A stretch of 38,567 nt of DNA from Mycobacterium sp. (GCA_016197405.1 JACPVR010000034.1:1-38567); one strand, 5' to 3'. Counted from the first letter of the stretch, positions 23,166 to 32,286 are shown. Notes: generated by a model not told the origin, from the letters alone. Numbers and translations are program-made.

Positions 23166-24758
23166 ATGAAATGGAACGCCTGGGGCGATCCGTCGGCCGC
23201 CAAACCCCTGTCCGAGGGCATCATCGCCCTGTTACGTCAGGCTCTTGGCGTCGACGGCAGTACGGACGTTGAACTGAAAGTCGACGACGTGCGGTTACCC
23301 CCGTCTTCGCTATCTCACACCGATCGTGACGAATTTATCGGAATCGTCGGTGATCAGCACTGCTTTATTGACGATAACGATAGGTTGCTGCGGGCGGGGG
23401 GAAAGTCGACCCTGGATCTACTTCGGCGTAAAAATCCGACCTCGCAAGACGCCCCGGATGCGGTGCTCTGTCCTGGTTCCGACGACGAGGTCGCCGCCGT
23501 CCTGCGGTATTGCTCGCAACATCGAATCGCCGTGGTGCCGTTCGGGGGCGGAACCAGCGTCGTCGGCGGGCTCGACCCGATCCGCGCCGGATTCGATGCC
23601 GTCATATCCCTGGACCTGCACCGATTCGACCAGCTGCTGGCGCTCGACGAGGTCTCGGGTGAGGCCGAGCTCGGTGCCGGGGTGACCGGTCCCGAGGCGG
23701 AGCGCCTGCTCGGCGAGCACGGCTTCTCGCTGGGCCATTTTCCGCAGAGTTTCCAGTTCGCCACCATCGGCGGATTCGCCGCCACCCGGTCATCGGGCCA
23801 GAATTCCGCAGGTTACGGGCGCATCGACGAGATGGTTCGCGGGCTGCGGGTCATCACCCCGGCCGGTGAGCTCGACCTGGGCCGGGCCCCCGCCTCGGCG
23901 GCAGGCCCTGATCTGCGCCAGCTGCTGCTGGGATCGGAAGGCAGCTTCGGCGTCATCACCGCCGTCCGGCTGCGGGTACACCCGATACCGGCCGTCACCC
24001 GATACGAGGCATGGTCGTTCCCGGATTTCCAGACCGGCGCCACGGCACTGCGGACGATCACCCAGACCGGCACCGGAGCGACCGTCGTCCGGCTTTCCGA
24101 CGAGGCCGAGACGGGCGTCAACCTGGCCACCACCGAGCAGATCGGCGAACAGCAGATCACCGGCGGCTGTCTGGCGATAACCCTCTTCGAGGGCACCGAG
24201 GAACACGCCGACAGCAGGTACGCCGAGACCCGCGCGGTCTTGCAACGCTGCGGCGGCACCTCGCTCGGCGAGGAACCCGCACGGGCCTGGCAGCACGGCC
24301 GCTACGGCGCACCGTATCTGCGCGACTCGCTGCTGGCGGCGGGCGCGCTGTGCGAAACCCTGGAGACCGCCACCAACTGGTCGAACGTCGCCGCCCTCAA
24401 GACCGCCGTCACCGACGCGCTGACCACCTCGCTGGCCGAAAGCGGCACGGCCGCGCTGGTGCTGTGCCACATTTCCCATGTGTATGCCACCGGTGCGTCG
24501 TTGTACTTCACTGTCGTTGCGGCGCAGCGTGGTTCGACTCCCGAGGAGGTGATGGCCCAGTGGCGGGCCGCCAAGACCGCGGCATCGCAGGCCATCATGG
24601 CCACAGGCGGCACCATCACCCATCACCACGCCGTCGGCGCCGACCACCGGCCCTGGATGACCGATGAGATCGGCGATCTGGGCGTGCAGGTGCTGCGCGC
24701 GGTCAAAAACTGTCTGGATCCGGCCGGTGTCATGAACCCGGGCAAGCTCATCCCGTGA
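23166..24758 (+). CDS. FAD-linked oxidase, alkyl-dihydroxyacetone-phosphate synthase type (Rv2251-like)
   Basis: 530 residues from ATG 23166 (MKWNAWGDPSAAKPLSEG, the usual family start); ATG 23151 would add five residues. The N-terminal p-cresol-methylhydroxylase/VAO FAD fold shows VVPFGGGTSVVGGLDPI, a phosphate-binding glycine loop, and TIGGFAATRSSGQNSAGYGR plus LLLGSEGSFGVIT. The C-terminus has TGGTITHHHAVGADHRPWM, whose His cluster matches the AGPS active site, and ends in DPAGVMNPGKLIP. Alkyl-DHAP synthase makes ether lipids in eukaryotes; the substrate of the mycobacterial homologue is not established. glpD (which makes DHAP) and a lipid kinase next door favour a glycerolipid role. Confidence 0.85.
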   Translation: MKWNAWGDPSAAKPLSEGIIALLRQALGVDGSTDVELKVDDVRLPPSSLSHTDRDEFIGIVGDQHCFIDDNDRLLRAGGKSTLDLLRRKNPTSQDAPDAVLCPGSDDEVAAVLRYCSQHRIAVVPFGGGTSVVGGLDPIRAGFDAVISLDLHRFDQLLALDEVSGEAELGAGVTGPEAERLLGEHGFSLGHFPQSFQFATIGGFAATRSSGQNSAGYGRIDEMVRGLRVITPAGELDLGRAPASAAGPDLRQLLLGSEGSFGVITAVRLRVHPIPAVTRYEAWSFPDFQTGATALRTITQTGTGATVVRLSDEAETGVNLATTEQIGEQQITGGCLAITLFEGTEEHADSRYAETRAVLQRCGGTSLGEEPARAWQHGRYGAPYLRDSLLAAGALCETLETATNWSNVAALKTAVTDALTTSLAESGTAALVLCHISHVYATGASLYFTVVAAQRGSTPEEVMAQWRAAKTAASQAIMATGGTITHHHAVGADHRPWMTDEIGDLGVQVLRAVKNCLDPAGVMNPGKLIP

Positions 24759-25690
24759 CCGGCCCGCGGCGCGCGGTCGAGGCCGTCACCGTCCTGACCA
24801 ATCCGGCCTCCGGGCACGGTAACGCCCCGCACGCCGCCGAACGCGCGATCGCCCGGCTGCAACAACGCGGTCTCGATGTCGTGGAGATCGTCGGCCGCGA
24901 TGCCGCGCACGCCGGCCGACTGGTTCGCGCGGTCCTCGACGCGGGCACCGATGCGCTGGTGGTCGCCGGCGGCGACGGTGTCGTATCGGTGGCCTTGCAG
25001 GAACTGGCCGGCGGGACGGTACCGCTTGCCATCATCCCGGCGGGCACCGGTAACGACCATGCCCGGGCGTTCGCACTGCCGACCCACGACCCGGAGGTTG
25101 CCGCCGACGTGGTCATCGACGGTGACGTCCGCACCGTCGACCTCGGTCGGATCGACGGTGACGACGGCACCCGGAAATGGTTCGGCACGGTGGCCGCGAC
25201 GGGGTTCGACTCGCTGGTCAGCGACCGGACCAACCGGATGACCTGGCCGCACGGCCGGATGCGCTACAACCTGGCGATGATCGCCGAGATCTCGAAACTG
25301 CGCCTGCTGCCGTTCCACCTGACCCTCGACGACGGGACCGGACAGCCGCGGGAGATCCACACCGGGCTGACGCTGGCGGCCTTCGGCAACACCCGCAGTT
25401 ACGGCGGCGGCATGCTGATCTGTCCGGACGCCGATCCCACCGACGGGCTCCTCGACGTCACCATGCTGCATTCGGCGTCGCGCAGCAGGTTGATAAGGCT
25501 TTTCCCGACGGTTTTCAAGGGGACGCACGTGCTGCTCGACGATGTGCAGACCACCCGCGCGGTTCGGGTGCGTGTCGAGTCGCCCGGTATCAACGCCTAC
25601 GCCGACGGCGAATTCGCCTGCCCGCTGCCCGCCGAGATCAGCGTGGTGGCGGGCGCGCTGCGGATCCTGGTGCCTAGATCGCCCGGCTGA
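24755..25690 (+). CDS. Diacylglycerol/lipid kinase family protein (Rv2252-like)
   Basis: 311 residues from GTG 24755, overlapping the preceding stop by GTGA. The DAGK catalytic motif GGDGVVSVAL is at 72-75, and the nucleotide-binding PAGTGNDHARAFALP at about 95-110 is intact. The C-terminal domain contains FGNTRSYGGGM and DGLLDVT, typical of DgkB/YegS proteins. It would phosphorylate diacylglycerol or a related lipid with ATP at the inner membrane surface. Rv2252 is reported as a diacylglycerol kinase linked to phosphatidylinositol mannoside synthesis. It overlaps the converging DUF3145 gene by 17 bases. Confidence 0.9.
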   Translation: MTGPRRAVEAVTVLTNPASGHGNAPHAAERAIARLQQRGLDVVEIVGRDAAHAGRLVRAVLDAGTDALVVAGGDGVVSVALQELAGGTVPLAIIPAGTGNDHARAFALPTHDPEVAADVVIDGDVRTVDLGRIDGDDGTRKWFGTVAATGFDSLVSDRTNRMTWPHGRMRYNLAMIAEISKLRLLPFHLTLDDGTGQPREIHTGLTLAAFGNTRSYGGGMLICPDADPTDGLLDVTMLHSASRSRLIRLFPTVFKGTHVLLDDVQTTRAVRVRVESPGINAYADGEFACPLPAEISVVAGALRILVPRSPG

Positions 25691-26180
25691 GCCAGCTGGC
25701 CTCGGCGTCGGCGCCGGTGCGGTAGGGCTCCAGCGCTTCGTCCCAGGCGGTACCCAGCACGGTGTCGAGCTCGGAGACCAGCATGTCGGCGCCACCGGCC
25801 ATCAGCGCCCGTAGCCGCATCTCGCCGACCATGGTGTCGCCGTTGGCGCTCATGGCACCGGTCCACAGCCCGAGCTGCGGGGTGTGACAGAAGCGGTGGC
25901 CGTCGACCCCGCTGCTGGGATCCTCGGTGACCTCGAAGCGCAGCACCGACCACGAGCGCAGGGCATTGGCCAGCTCGGCGCCGGTGCCCACCGGGCCGCG
26001 CCAGTTGGTGACCGCGCAGAACTGCCCGGGCATGGCGGGCTGCGGCGCCCACTTCAGATCCGCCCTCGCATCGAGGGCGGATGACAACGCCCACTCAACG
26101 TGCGGGCATACCGCCGCGGGCGAAGCATGGATGTACACCACACCTGTACTCGCCTCGGCGAATTGGTTCGACGCACGCAT
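25674..26180 (-). CDS. DUF3145 family protein
   Basis: 168 residues from ATG 26180, preceded by AAGGAG at 7 bases. The longer frame from 26219 is less likely. The text MRASNQFAEASTGVVYIHAS, then CPHVEWALSSAL, GPVGTGAELANALRSWSVLR, DGHRFCHTPQLGLW and GTAWDEALEPYR is the DUF3145 pattern, conserved only in actinobacteria. The function is unknown. In Streptomyces I recall a member of this family directly downstream of the fabD-fabH-acpP-fabF operon. A member here about 5 kb from the mycobacterial fasII genes may therefore not be accidental. Its 3' end overlaps the lipid kinase on the other strand. Confidence 0.85.
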   Translation of the reverse strand: MRASNQFAEASTGVVYIHASPAAVCPHVEWALSSALDARADLKWAPQPAMPGQFCAVTNWRGPVGTGAELANALRSWSVLRFEVTEDPSSGVDGHRFCHTPQLGLWTGAMSANGDTMVGEMRLRALMAGGADMLVSELDTVLGTAWDEALEPYRTGADAEASWLSRAI

Positions 26181-26293
26181 TGTTTGCTCCTTCGTTTCCG
26201 CGAGGGACGTCTTCCCCAACGACCTGGCGGATTCGGAGCATCACAACTTGTGTGTCGTGCGTGTCTATTGTGCCTTGTGGGGCGGGTGTTGCG

Positions 26294-27118
26294 CTAGTGT
26301 GCGCCGAATTCTCTCAGGATGCCATCAGAGATGGCGGGCCAGAGCGGGTGCGCCCACTCCCCGAAATCACGGTCGGTGAGCACCACCAAAGCCAGCTCGG
26401 CAACCGGATCCGCCCAGATGAACGTGCCTGACTGACCGAAATGGCCGAAGGTCCGGGGTGAGTTCTGCGACCCGGTCCAGTGCGGAGACTTTGTGTCACG
26501 GATCTCTAAGCCCAGCCCCCAGTCGTTGGGCCGCTGCACGCCGTAACCGGGCAGCACCCCGTCGAGCCCGGGGAACTGCACGGCGGTCGCCTCGGCGTGC
26601 ATGGGCGGTGAGACCGTCACCGGCGCCAGCAGATCACCGGCGAAAAGTGCCAGATCGGCCACCGTGGAGGTGCCGCCGTAACCCGCGGTCGACGCACCGC
26701 CGTCCAGCGCGCTGCCGGTCATCTCCAGCGGCTCGAAAACCGCCGCGGCCAGATACTGACCGAACTCGATATCGGTGGCTGCCTCGATGGCCTCGGCGAG
26801 CACCCGGAAACCGGTATTGGAGTAGATCCGCCGAGCGCCGGGTTTGGCGATGACCTTGTCCTCCAGCATCGCCAGCCCCGAGGTGTGCGCCAACAGGTGC
26901 CTGATGGTGGAGCCGGGCGGACCGGCCGGGGTGTCGAGTTCGACGGCGCCCTCCTCCACCGCGACCTGAGCGGCGCGGGCCACCAACGGTTTGGTCACCG
27001 ACGCCAGGGCGAATCGACGGTTGGTGTCACCGTGGGTGGCCAGGACGCCGTCGGGCCCGACGACCGCGGCCGCCGCGGACGCAACGGGCCAGGTGTCGAG
27101 TAGATCGAGTGCGCCCAT
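26294..27118 (-). CDS. Serine beta-lactamase-like hydrolase (class C/esterase family)
   Basis: 274 residues, cytoplasmic by sequence (no signal peptide). The catalytic pieces are ASVTKP (Ser40 and Lys43, the S-x-x-K motif), IYSNTGF (Y-S-N at 99-101) and the third-strand motif FGHFGQSGT in place of KTG. The protein is shorter than true AmpC lactamases and lacks an export signal. It is therefore more likely an esterase or D-aminopeptidase-like enzyme than an antibiotic-resistance determinant. It is divergent from mscR, whose start is 107 bases away. Confidence 0.82.
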   Translation of the reverse strand: MGALDLLDTWPVASAAAAVVGPDGVLATHGDTNRRFALASVTKPLVARAAQVAVEEGAVELDTPAGPPGSTIRHLLAHTSGLAMLEDKVIAKPGARRIYSNTGFRVLAEAIEAATDIEFGQYLAAAVFEPLEMTGSALDGGASTAGYGGTSTVADLALFAGDLLAPVTVSPPMHAEATAVQFPGLDGVLPGYGVQRPNDWGLGLEIRDTKSPHWTGSQNSPRTFGHFGQSGTFIWADPVAELALVVLTDRDFGEWAHPLWPAISDGILREFGAH

Positions 27119-27181
27119 AGCCGCCGACCCTAACGCGCACCCCGGTTGTGCATCCGCTCACATCGTTCACCGGACATTTGT

Positions 27182-27197
27182 TTGGACACTATTCCAA
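27182..27197. promoter_or_regulatory. Small inverted repeat in the mscR upstream region
   Basis: TTGGA (27182-27186) and TCCAA (27193-27197) form an inverted repeat with a 6-base centre, 29 bases before the mscR ATG and between the two divergent genes. It could be an operator; no regulator is assigned. Confidence 0.3.
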
Positions 27198-27225
27198 TCA
27201 CATACCGAGGCATTAGGTTGGACGC

Positions 27226-28311
27226 ATGAGTCAGACAGTGCGGGGCGTGATCTCCCGGAGCAAGAAACAGCCCGTCGAGTTGGTCGACATCGTCATTCCC
27301 GACCCGGGTCCCGGTGAAGTGGTGGTCAAGATCATCGCCTGCGGTGTCTGCCATACCGATCTGACCTACCGCGAGGGCGGCATCAACGACGACTACCCGT
27401 TCCTGCTCGGCCACGAGGCCTCCGGCACCGTGGAGAGCATCGGCGCCGGTGTCACCAATGTCGAACCCGGCGATTTCGTCATCCTGAACTGGCGCGCGGT
27501 CTGCGGACAGTGCCGGGCGTGTAAGCGCGGGCGCCCGCATCTGTGCTTCGACACCTTCAACGCCACCCAGAAGATGACGCTGACCGACGGCACCGAACTG
27601 TCCCCTGCCCTGGGCATCGGCGCCTTCGCCGACAAGACCCTCGTGCACGAAGGCCAGTGCACCAAGGTCGACCCCGACGCCGATCCCGCGGTGGCCGGGC
27701 TGCTGGGCTGCGGTGTGATGGCCGGTATCGGTGCCGCCATCAACACCGGCAACGTGGGCCGCGACGACACCGTCGCCGTCATCGGCTGCGGCGGCGTCGG
27801 GGATGCCGCCATCGCCGGCGCCGCCCTGGTCGGCGCGAAGAAGATCATCGCCGTCGACACCGACAACACCAAGCTGAAGTGGGCCCGCGAATTCGGTGCC
27901 ACCCACACCGTCAACGCCCGCGAACTCGACGCCGTCGAAACCATCCAGGACCTCACCGGCGGTTTCGGCGCCGATGTGGTGATCGACGCCGTCGGGCGCC
28001 CGGAGACCTGGAAGCAGGCGTTCTACGCCCGCGACCTGGCCGGCACCGTCGTCCTGGTCGGGGTGCCCACCCCGGATATGACGCTGGAGATGCCGCTGGT
28101 GGACTTCTTCTCCCGCGGCGGATCGCTGAAATCCTCCTGGTACGGCGACTGCCTGCCCGAGCGTGACTTCCCCACCCTGATCAGCCTGTACCTGCAGGGC
28201 CGGCTGCCGCTGGAGAAGTTCGTCTCCGAACGCATCGGCCTGGACCAGATCGAAGAGGCCTTCCACAAGATGCACGCCGGTGAAGTCCTGCGCTCGGTGG
28301 TCGTGCTGTGA
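27226..28311 (+). CDS. mscR: Mycothiol-dependent formaldehyde dehydrogenase / S-nitrosomycothiol reductase
   Basis: 361 residues, class III zinc alcohol dehydrogenase type. The catalytic zinc ligands are in ACGVCHTD (Cys39/Cys42) and LGHEASG (His63, Glu64). The structural zinc site is CGQCRACKRGRPHLC (Cys93, 96, 99, 107). The NAD site is VIGCGGVGDAAI. The sequence is the MscR/AdhE2 (Rv2259) type, which oxidises S-hydroxymethyl-mycothiol to S-formyl-mycothiol and reduces S-nitrosomycothiol. It is followed by a metallo-hydrolase in the same direction, suitable for the next step. The ATG at 27226 has only a weak ribosome site. Confidence 0.93.
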   Translation: MSQTVRGVISRSKKQPVELVDIVIPDPGPGEVVVKIIACGVCHTDLTYREGGINDDYPFLLGHEASGTVESIGAGVTNVEPGDFVILNWRAVCGQCRACKRGRPHLCFDTFNATQKMTLTDGTELSPALGIGAFADKTLVHEGQCTKVDPDADPAVAGLLGCGVMAGIGAAINTGNVGRDDTVAVIGCGGVGDAAIAGAALVGAKKIIAVDTDNTKLKWAREFGATHTVNARELDAVETIQDLTGGFGADVVIDAVGRPETWKQAFYARDLAGTVVLVGVPTPDMTLEMPLVDFFSRGGSLKSSWYGDCLPERDFPTLISLYLQGRLPLEKFVSERIGLDQIEEAFHKMHAGEVLRSVVVL

Positions 28312-28317
28312 GCACCG

Positions 28318-28365
28318 GGAGCCGAGTGAGCAGAACGAGCGCAGCGAGTGATGGGAACGAGGCGA
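28318..28365 (+). other. Intergenic repeat-like element between mscR and its hydrolase
   Basis: This 58-base gap contains GAGTGAGCAG, CGAGCGCAGCGAG and GTGATGGG, a composition typical of short GAGCGCAGCGAG-type intergenic repeats seen in mycobacteria. It can fold weakly (CGAGCG/CGCAGCG-like pairing). It probably only separates two co-transcribed genes. Confidence 0.3.
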
Positions 28366-28369
28366 CCAA

Positions 28370-28999
28370 ATGAGCACCGGCGGTATCGAGCGGCTGGTCA
28401 CCAGCGGGAAATTCGAACTCGACGGCGGCAGCTGGGACGTCGACAACAACATCTGGATCGTCGGTGATTCATCCGAGGTCATCGTCATCGACGCCGCCCA
28501 CAACGCCGAAGCCATCGAAAAGGCCGTCGGCGGCCGGCATGTGGTGGCAGTGGTCTGCACCCACGGCCACAATGACCACATCACCGTCGCGCCGCAGCTG
28601 TCGACCGATCTCGATGCGCCGGTACTGCTCAACCCGGCCGACGACATGTTGTGGCAGATGACGCACGGCGACACCCCCTTCCGCCCGCTGGAAGACGGCA
28701 CGGTCCTCAAAGCCGACGGAATCGAACTGCACGCCATCGCCACACCCGGGCACTCACCGGGATCGACGTGCCTGTACTCACCGGAGCTGGGCGCGGTGTT
28801 CTCCGGCGACACCCTGTTCCAGGGCGGCCCCGGCGCCACCGGCCGTTCCTTCTCCGACTTCCCCACCATCTTGGGCTCGATCAAGGACAAGCTGGGCAAA
28901 CTGCCCGCCGACACCGTCGTCTACACCGGCCACGGCGACACCACCAAGATCGGCGACGAACTGGTGCACTACGACGAATGGGTGGCCAAAGGCTCCTGA
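28370..28999 (+). CDS. Metallo-beta-lactamase-fold hydrolase, probable S-formyl-mycothiol thioesterase
   Basis: 209 residues. The zinc signature THGHNDH gives H65-x-H67-x-D69-H70; later ligands are in TPGHSPGS and SGDTLF (Asp), and the C-terminal His in YTGHGDTT. It is glyoxalase-II-like. Directly after mscR in the same direction, it matches Rv2260, and the likely job is hydrolysis of S-formyl-mycothiol to formate and mycothiol. Substrate identity is inferred from context. GAGGCGACC just before the ATG is a modest ribosome site. The next gene starts 8 bases after its stop. Confidence 0.85.
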   Translation: MSTGGIERLVTSGKFELDGGSWDVDNNIWIVGDSSEVIVIDAAHNAEAIEKAVGGRHVVAVVCTHGHNDHITVAPQLSTDLDAPVLLNPADDMLWQMTHGDTPFRPLEDGTVLKADGIELHAIATPGHSPGSTCLYSPELGAVFSGDTLFQGGPGATGRSFSDFPTILGSIKDKLGKLPADTVVYTGHGDTTKIGDELVHYDEWVAKGS

Positions 29000-29007
29000 T
29001 ACCGATC

Positions 29008-30069
29008 TTGCGGCGGCTGCTGGCGACAACCACGGCGCTGCTGACACTGACCGCCCTTGCGGCCTGCCCACCGGCGCAGGCCGCGGGGCGCACCGGTACC
29101 GCGGGCACCTCGCTGACCTTGGACGGCAGCCCGTGGTGGCCCATCGGCATGAACGCCTATCAGCTCGGCACCGACTGGAATGTCAACGCGGGCTGCGGCG
29201 CCCAGGTGAACCTGGACGACTACTTCTCCCGGCTGCCCCCGCACACCGTGACCCGATTCGACGTGTACTCGTCGATGGCGCTCGACAAGAACACCGGCGC
29301 GCTGAATTTCAGTGCGCTTGACGCCGTCTTCGACGCCGCCGCACGACACGGTCAGCTGCTGGTCGGGGTGCTCAGCGGACATGACGGCGACTGCCGTGGG
29401 GACGCCACCAAGGTCTACTCCTGGTATGCCGGCGGCTGGCGCGATCAGGTTTCACCGGGATCGCCGATGTCGTTCGGCAGCTGGCTCGACACCGCCGTGG
29501 CCCGCTGGTCGGGCTCGCCGGCACTGGCGGGCTGGACCGCGGTCGGCGAACCCGAACCGTCCACCTGCGGTTCGGCGGACTGTGCGTGGACCGATCGGGG
29601 CTGCCCCGCCGACGCGGCGCAGGTACTGCGAACGTTCTTCGACGACACCGGTGCCCGTATCCGGGCTGCTGATCCCGACGCGGTGATCTGGAGTGGGCTG
29701 GCCGGCGGCGGCCAGTGTGGTTCCGCCGGCGCCGACTATGCCGACGTGGCCGCCTCACGCGGTATCGACGTGCTCGAATACCACGACTACTCCCCCGGCA
29801 CCGACCTGTCCGACGGCCTGCACGAACGGATCGAACAGGCCCACGGCGCCGGGAAACCGCTCGTCGTCGCCGAAATCGGGCTGCCCAGCGGCTCCTGCCT
29901 GCTGACCCTTGACAAACGCAGAGACCTACTCGCGCAGGCGATCTCCGCTGCCCGCGCCGACGGCGCCGCCGGAGCGCTGTTCTGGTCTTTCGTACCAGAT
30001 CCGCGCCCTGACCAGTGCACGCTCGATGTGGGGCCCGACGATCCATTGTTCGGGCTGCTCACCGGTTGA
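29008..30069 (+). CDS. Secreted GH5-like glycoside hydrolase
   Basis: The frame has no ATG near its true beginning. TTG 29008 gives MRRLLATTTALLTLTALAAC, a signal sequence with a possible lipobox LAAC (Cys20) or, alternatively, a cleavage after AQA. AAAGG lies 15 bases upstream, a distant ribosome site, so coupling to the hydrolase gene before it is possible. The mature part is a TIM-barrel glycosidase of clan A type: acid/base in AVGEPEPS (Glu181) and nucleophile in VVAEIGLPSG (Glu289). Six to eight cysteines suggest disulphides outside the membrane. The substrate is unknown; mannan- or glucan-type polysaccharide is inferred. The ORF in this frame extends upstream, but that part is antisense-like noise inside the previous gene. 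Confidence 0.75.
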   Translation: MRRLLATTTALLTLTALAACPPAQAAGRTGTAGTSLTLDGSPWWPIGMNAYQLGTDWNVNAGCGAQVNLDDYFSRLPPHTVTRFDVYSSMALDKNTGALNFSALDAVFDAAARHGQLLVGVLSGHDGDCRGDATKVYSWYAGGWRDQVSPGSPMSFGSWLDTAVARWSGSPALAGWTAVGEPEPSTCGSADCAWTDRGCPADAAQVLRTFFDDTGARIRAADPDAVIWSGLAGGGQCGSAGADYADVAASRGIDVLEYHDYSPGTDLSDGLHERIEQAHGAGKPLVVAEIGLPSGSCLLTLDKRRDLLAQAISAARADGAAGALFWSFVPDPRPDQCTLDVGPDDPLFGLLTG

Positions 30070-30146
30070 CCCGCGGGGCCCCGGGTTTGCGATCACGCTG
30101 AGTCAGGAGCTGGCCGACACCACCTGCCCGAACCATAGTTGCTGCC

Positions 30147-31514
30147 ATGAGCACTTCAGATGGCCGCTCGGTCGCCGTCATCGGCGCCGGGCAGACCGGC
30201 GCGACAGCGGCTTTGGGTCTGCTGGACAAGGGTTTTGACGTCACGCTGTACAGCGAGCTGGATCAGCCGAGCCTGCGCGACGAAGTCCCGGCGACCGGTA
30301 CCGCGCTGATCTTCGCCGAGGCGCAGCGCGCCGAGGCCGGCCTCGGGTTGAGCAGTTACCTCGACAACGGTCCCACCTCCACCGGCATGAGTGTGCGGCT
30401 GGTCGACGGCACCGACGCACACCGGCCAGAGCTCATCGCCTTCGACGCCGACTTCGACGGTTTCCGCGGCGTGGCGGTGGATACCCGGCTCAAGGCCGAT
30501 GATCGGATCACCGAGTTCGTTGCGCGCGGAGGCAATTTCGTCGTCGGGACGGTCGATCCGGCCCGACTCGACGGTATCGCCGCCCGCGCCGATCTGACCC
30601 TCGTGGCCACCGGCCGCGGTGGGTTGTCCTCGTTGTTCGACGTCGATCCTCAGCGCACCGTGTACGACCGCCCGCAACGCAGGCTTTTGATGCTGACGGT
30701 GGCCGGGCTGGGCCACGGCCCGGACGTCTTCGCGCACCGCAGCCCCGCGGGCGGCGCGCACAACGCGTTCACCTTCATCACCGACCAGGGCGAGGCGTGG
30801 TGGGGTCCGTATCTGCACAAGGACGCCGGACCCGCCTGGTCGTTTCTGACCTGGGCCCGTCCCGGTAGCGACTGGGAGCGCCGGTTCTCCCAGGCCGACA
30901 GCGCGGCTTCGGCGCTGCGCATCGTCACCGATCTGCACCGCGACTACATCGACTGGGATCTGCCGGAAGTGCTCGCGCTCAACGTCATCGAGGATGATCC
31001 GCATTCCTGGCTGAGCGGCGCAGTCACCCAACTGGTGCGCAAAGGTGTGGGTGTCACGGCCGGTGGCCATCCGGTCGCGGCGCTGGGCGATACCGCGATC
31101 GCCTACGACCCGATCGCCGGGCAGGCCGCTCAGGGCGGTCTGGTGCAGGCTGCCGCGCTGGTGCATGCCGCGGCGGCCCACGACGGCCCGTTCGACGCGG
31201 CCTGGATCGAGCGCAATTTCGAGGATTTCTACACCCGGCGGGCGCGGGCCGCCCAGCTGGTGACGCGGCTCTACCTGACCGATCCGGAGCTCGCGCCCTA
31301 CGGCGACCTGTTCTTCGCCGCGGCCAATGTCAGCGGACGGTTCGCCTCCAAGCTGTTCTCACTGCTTTCCGACCCCCGGCCTTTCGAGGCCGTGGATTCG
31401 GTGGACGCCGCCAAGGGCTTGATCACCGAATACGCCGGCGAACCGGCCGACGCGGTGCTGGCCCGCTTCGAACCGGTGGGCAGGTTCGAACGCTCACAGC
31501 TGGCACCGGTGTGA
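30147..31514 (+). CDS. StyA-like FAD-dependent monooxygenase
   Basis: 455 residues. The N-terminal dinucleotide motif VAVIGAGQTGATAALGLL is followed by the family segment TGRGGLSSLF and a C-terminal region with YDPIAGQAAQGGLVQAAAL, typical of the styrene/indole monooxygenase (StyA) group. These two-component flavoproteins use FADH2 supplied by a separate reductase (StyB) to epoxidise aromatic alkenes. No reductase gene is visible within the window, so it must use a partner elsewhere or have another donor. The substrate is unknown. The gene stands alone, with 77 bases before it and a converging SHOCT gene 4 bases after its stop. Confidence 0.82.
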   Translation: MSTSDGRSVAVIGAGQTGATAALGLLDKGFDVTLYSELDQPSLRDEVPATGTALIFAEAQRAEAGLGLSSYLDNGPTSTGMSVRLVDGTDAHRPELIAFDADFDGFRGVAVDTRLKADDRITEFVARGGNFVVGTVDPARLDGIAARADLTLVATGRGGLSSLFDVDPQRTVYDRPQRRLLMLTVAGLGHGPDVFAHRSPAGGAHNAFTFITDQGEAWWGPYLHKDAGPAWSFLTWARPGSDWERRFSQADSAASALRIVTDLHRDYIDWDLPEVLALNVIEDDPHSWLSGAVTQLVRKGVGVTAGGHPVAALGDTAIAYDPIAGQAAQGGLVQAAALVHAAAAHDGPFDAAWIERNFEDFYTRRARAAQLVTRLYLTDPELAPYGDLFFAAANVSGRFASKLFSLLSDPRPFEAVDSVDAAKGLITEYAGEPADAVLARFEPVGRFERSQLAPV

Positions 31515-31518
31515 GGCG

Positions 31519-32286
31519 CTAGTTCCCGTCGAGCACACGACGCTTCTCGGCCTCGAACTCGGCCGCGGTCAAAGCGCCTGAATCCCGCAGTGCGGCCAAT
31601 GTTTTGAGCTGTTCGATGCGCACACCGTCATCGGTCGGGGTGTAGGGGTCGACGGGCCGGGTGGATATCGGTGCCGGCGGTGTCGCGGTCCATGGAGCAC
31701 CGGTATTCCACTGATCGGCGGCCAGGGCCACCTGTGGTGATTTCCTGGCGCGCGACCGCATCACCAGCGCGACGACCAGGTCGACGACACCGTTGACCAG
31801 CACCGCCACGAAAGCCCACGTCACCCAGCCGTAGCTACTGGAGTGGCCGAATGCCAGGCGCGGTTCCAGGAAGGCGCTGACGTTGCCCTCGGTGGTGATC
31901 TGGTAGGTGCCGTCGACGGGGATGTCGACGACCCACACCCGCCGCCGGACATCGTTGTTGACACTTGTTGTACTGCCGAAGTTTTCGGTCACCACCGGAT
32001 CTGCGACACCGGATGGCGGCACGATGGTCAGCCCAAGTTGTGGGATCGGCAGCCCACCGCCGCCGGTGGATCCCACGGTGTAGGTGTGGAAGGTGATGGT
32101 CGCCTCGCCTGCGGGCAGGTGCAATGATCGCGTGCCGGGGATCGGGACCTCGCCGTAGGCGTCGTATTTGTCGAGGACGAAGACGTTGAGGATTATCGAC
32201 ACGATCAGGCCCGCCAGCCCGACCACAATCGAGAGCACCGCGAACACCAGCAGCAGGCCGGACACCTTCTGACGGCGATCAGTCAT
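31519..32286 (-). CDS. Two-transmembrane protein with C-terminal SHOCT motif
   Basis: 255 residues. Membrane segments near residues 10-38 (LLLVFAVLSIVVGLAGLIVS) and about 155-178 (WAFVAVLVNGVVDLVVALVM) enclose a periplasmic beta-rich region with SVNNDVRRRVWVVDIPVDGT. After the second segment is a Pro-rich linker, and the last 35 residues have the SHOCT pattern: EQLKTLAALRDSGALTAAEF, then EAEKRRVLDGN. SHOCT is a short helical oligomerisation element. The function is unknown. ATG 32286 has no strong ribosome site. Confidence 0.75.
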   Translation of the reverse strand: MTDRRQKVSGLLLVFAVLSIVVGLAGLIVSIILNVFVLDKYDAYGEVPIPGTRSLHLPAGEATITFHTYTVGSTGGGGLPIPQLGLTIVPPSGVADPVVTENFGSTTSVNNDVRRRVWVVDIPVDGTYQITTEGNVSAFLEPRLAFGHSSSYGWVTWAFVAVLVNGVVDLVVALVMRSRARKSPQVALAADQWNTGAPWTATPPAPISTRPVDPYTPTDDGVRIEQLKTLAALRDSGALTAAEFEAEKRRVLDGN

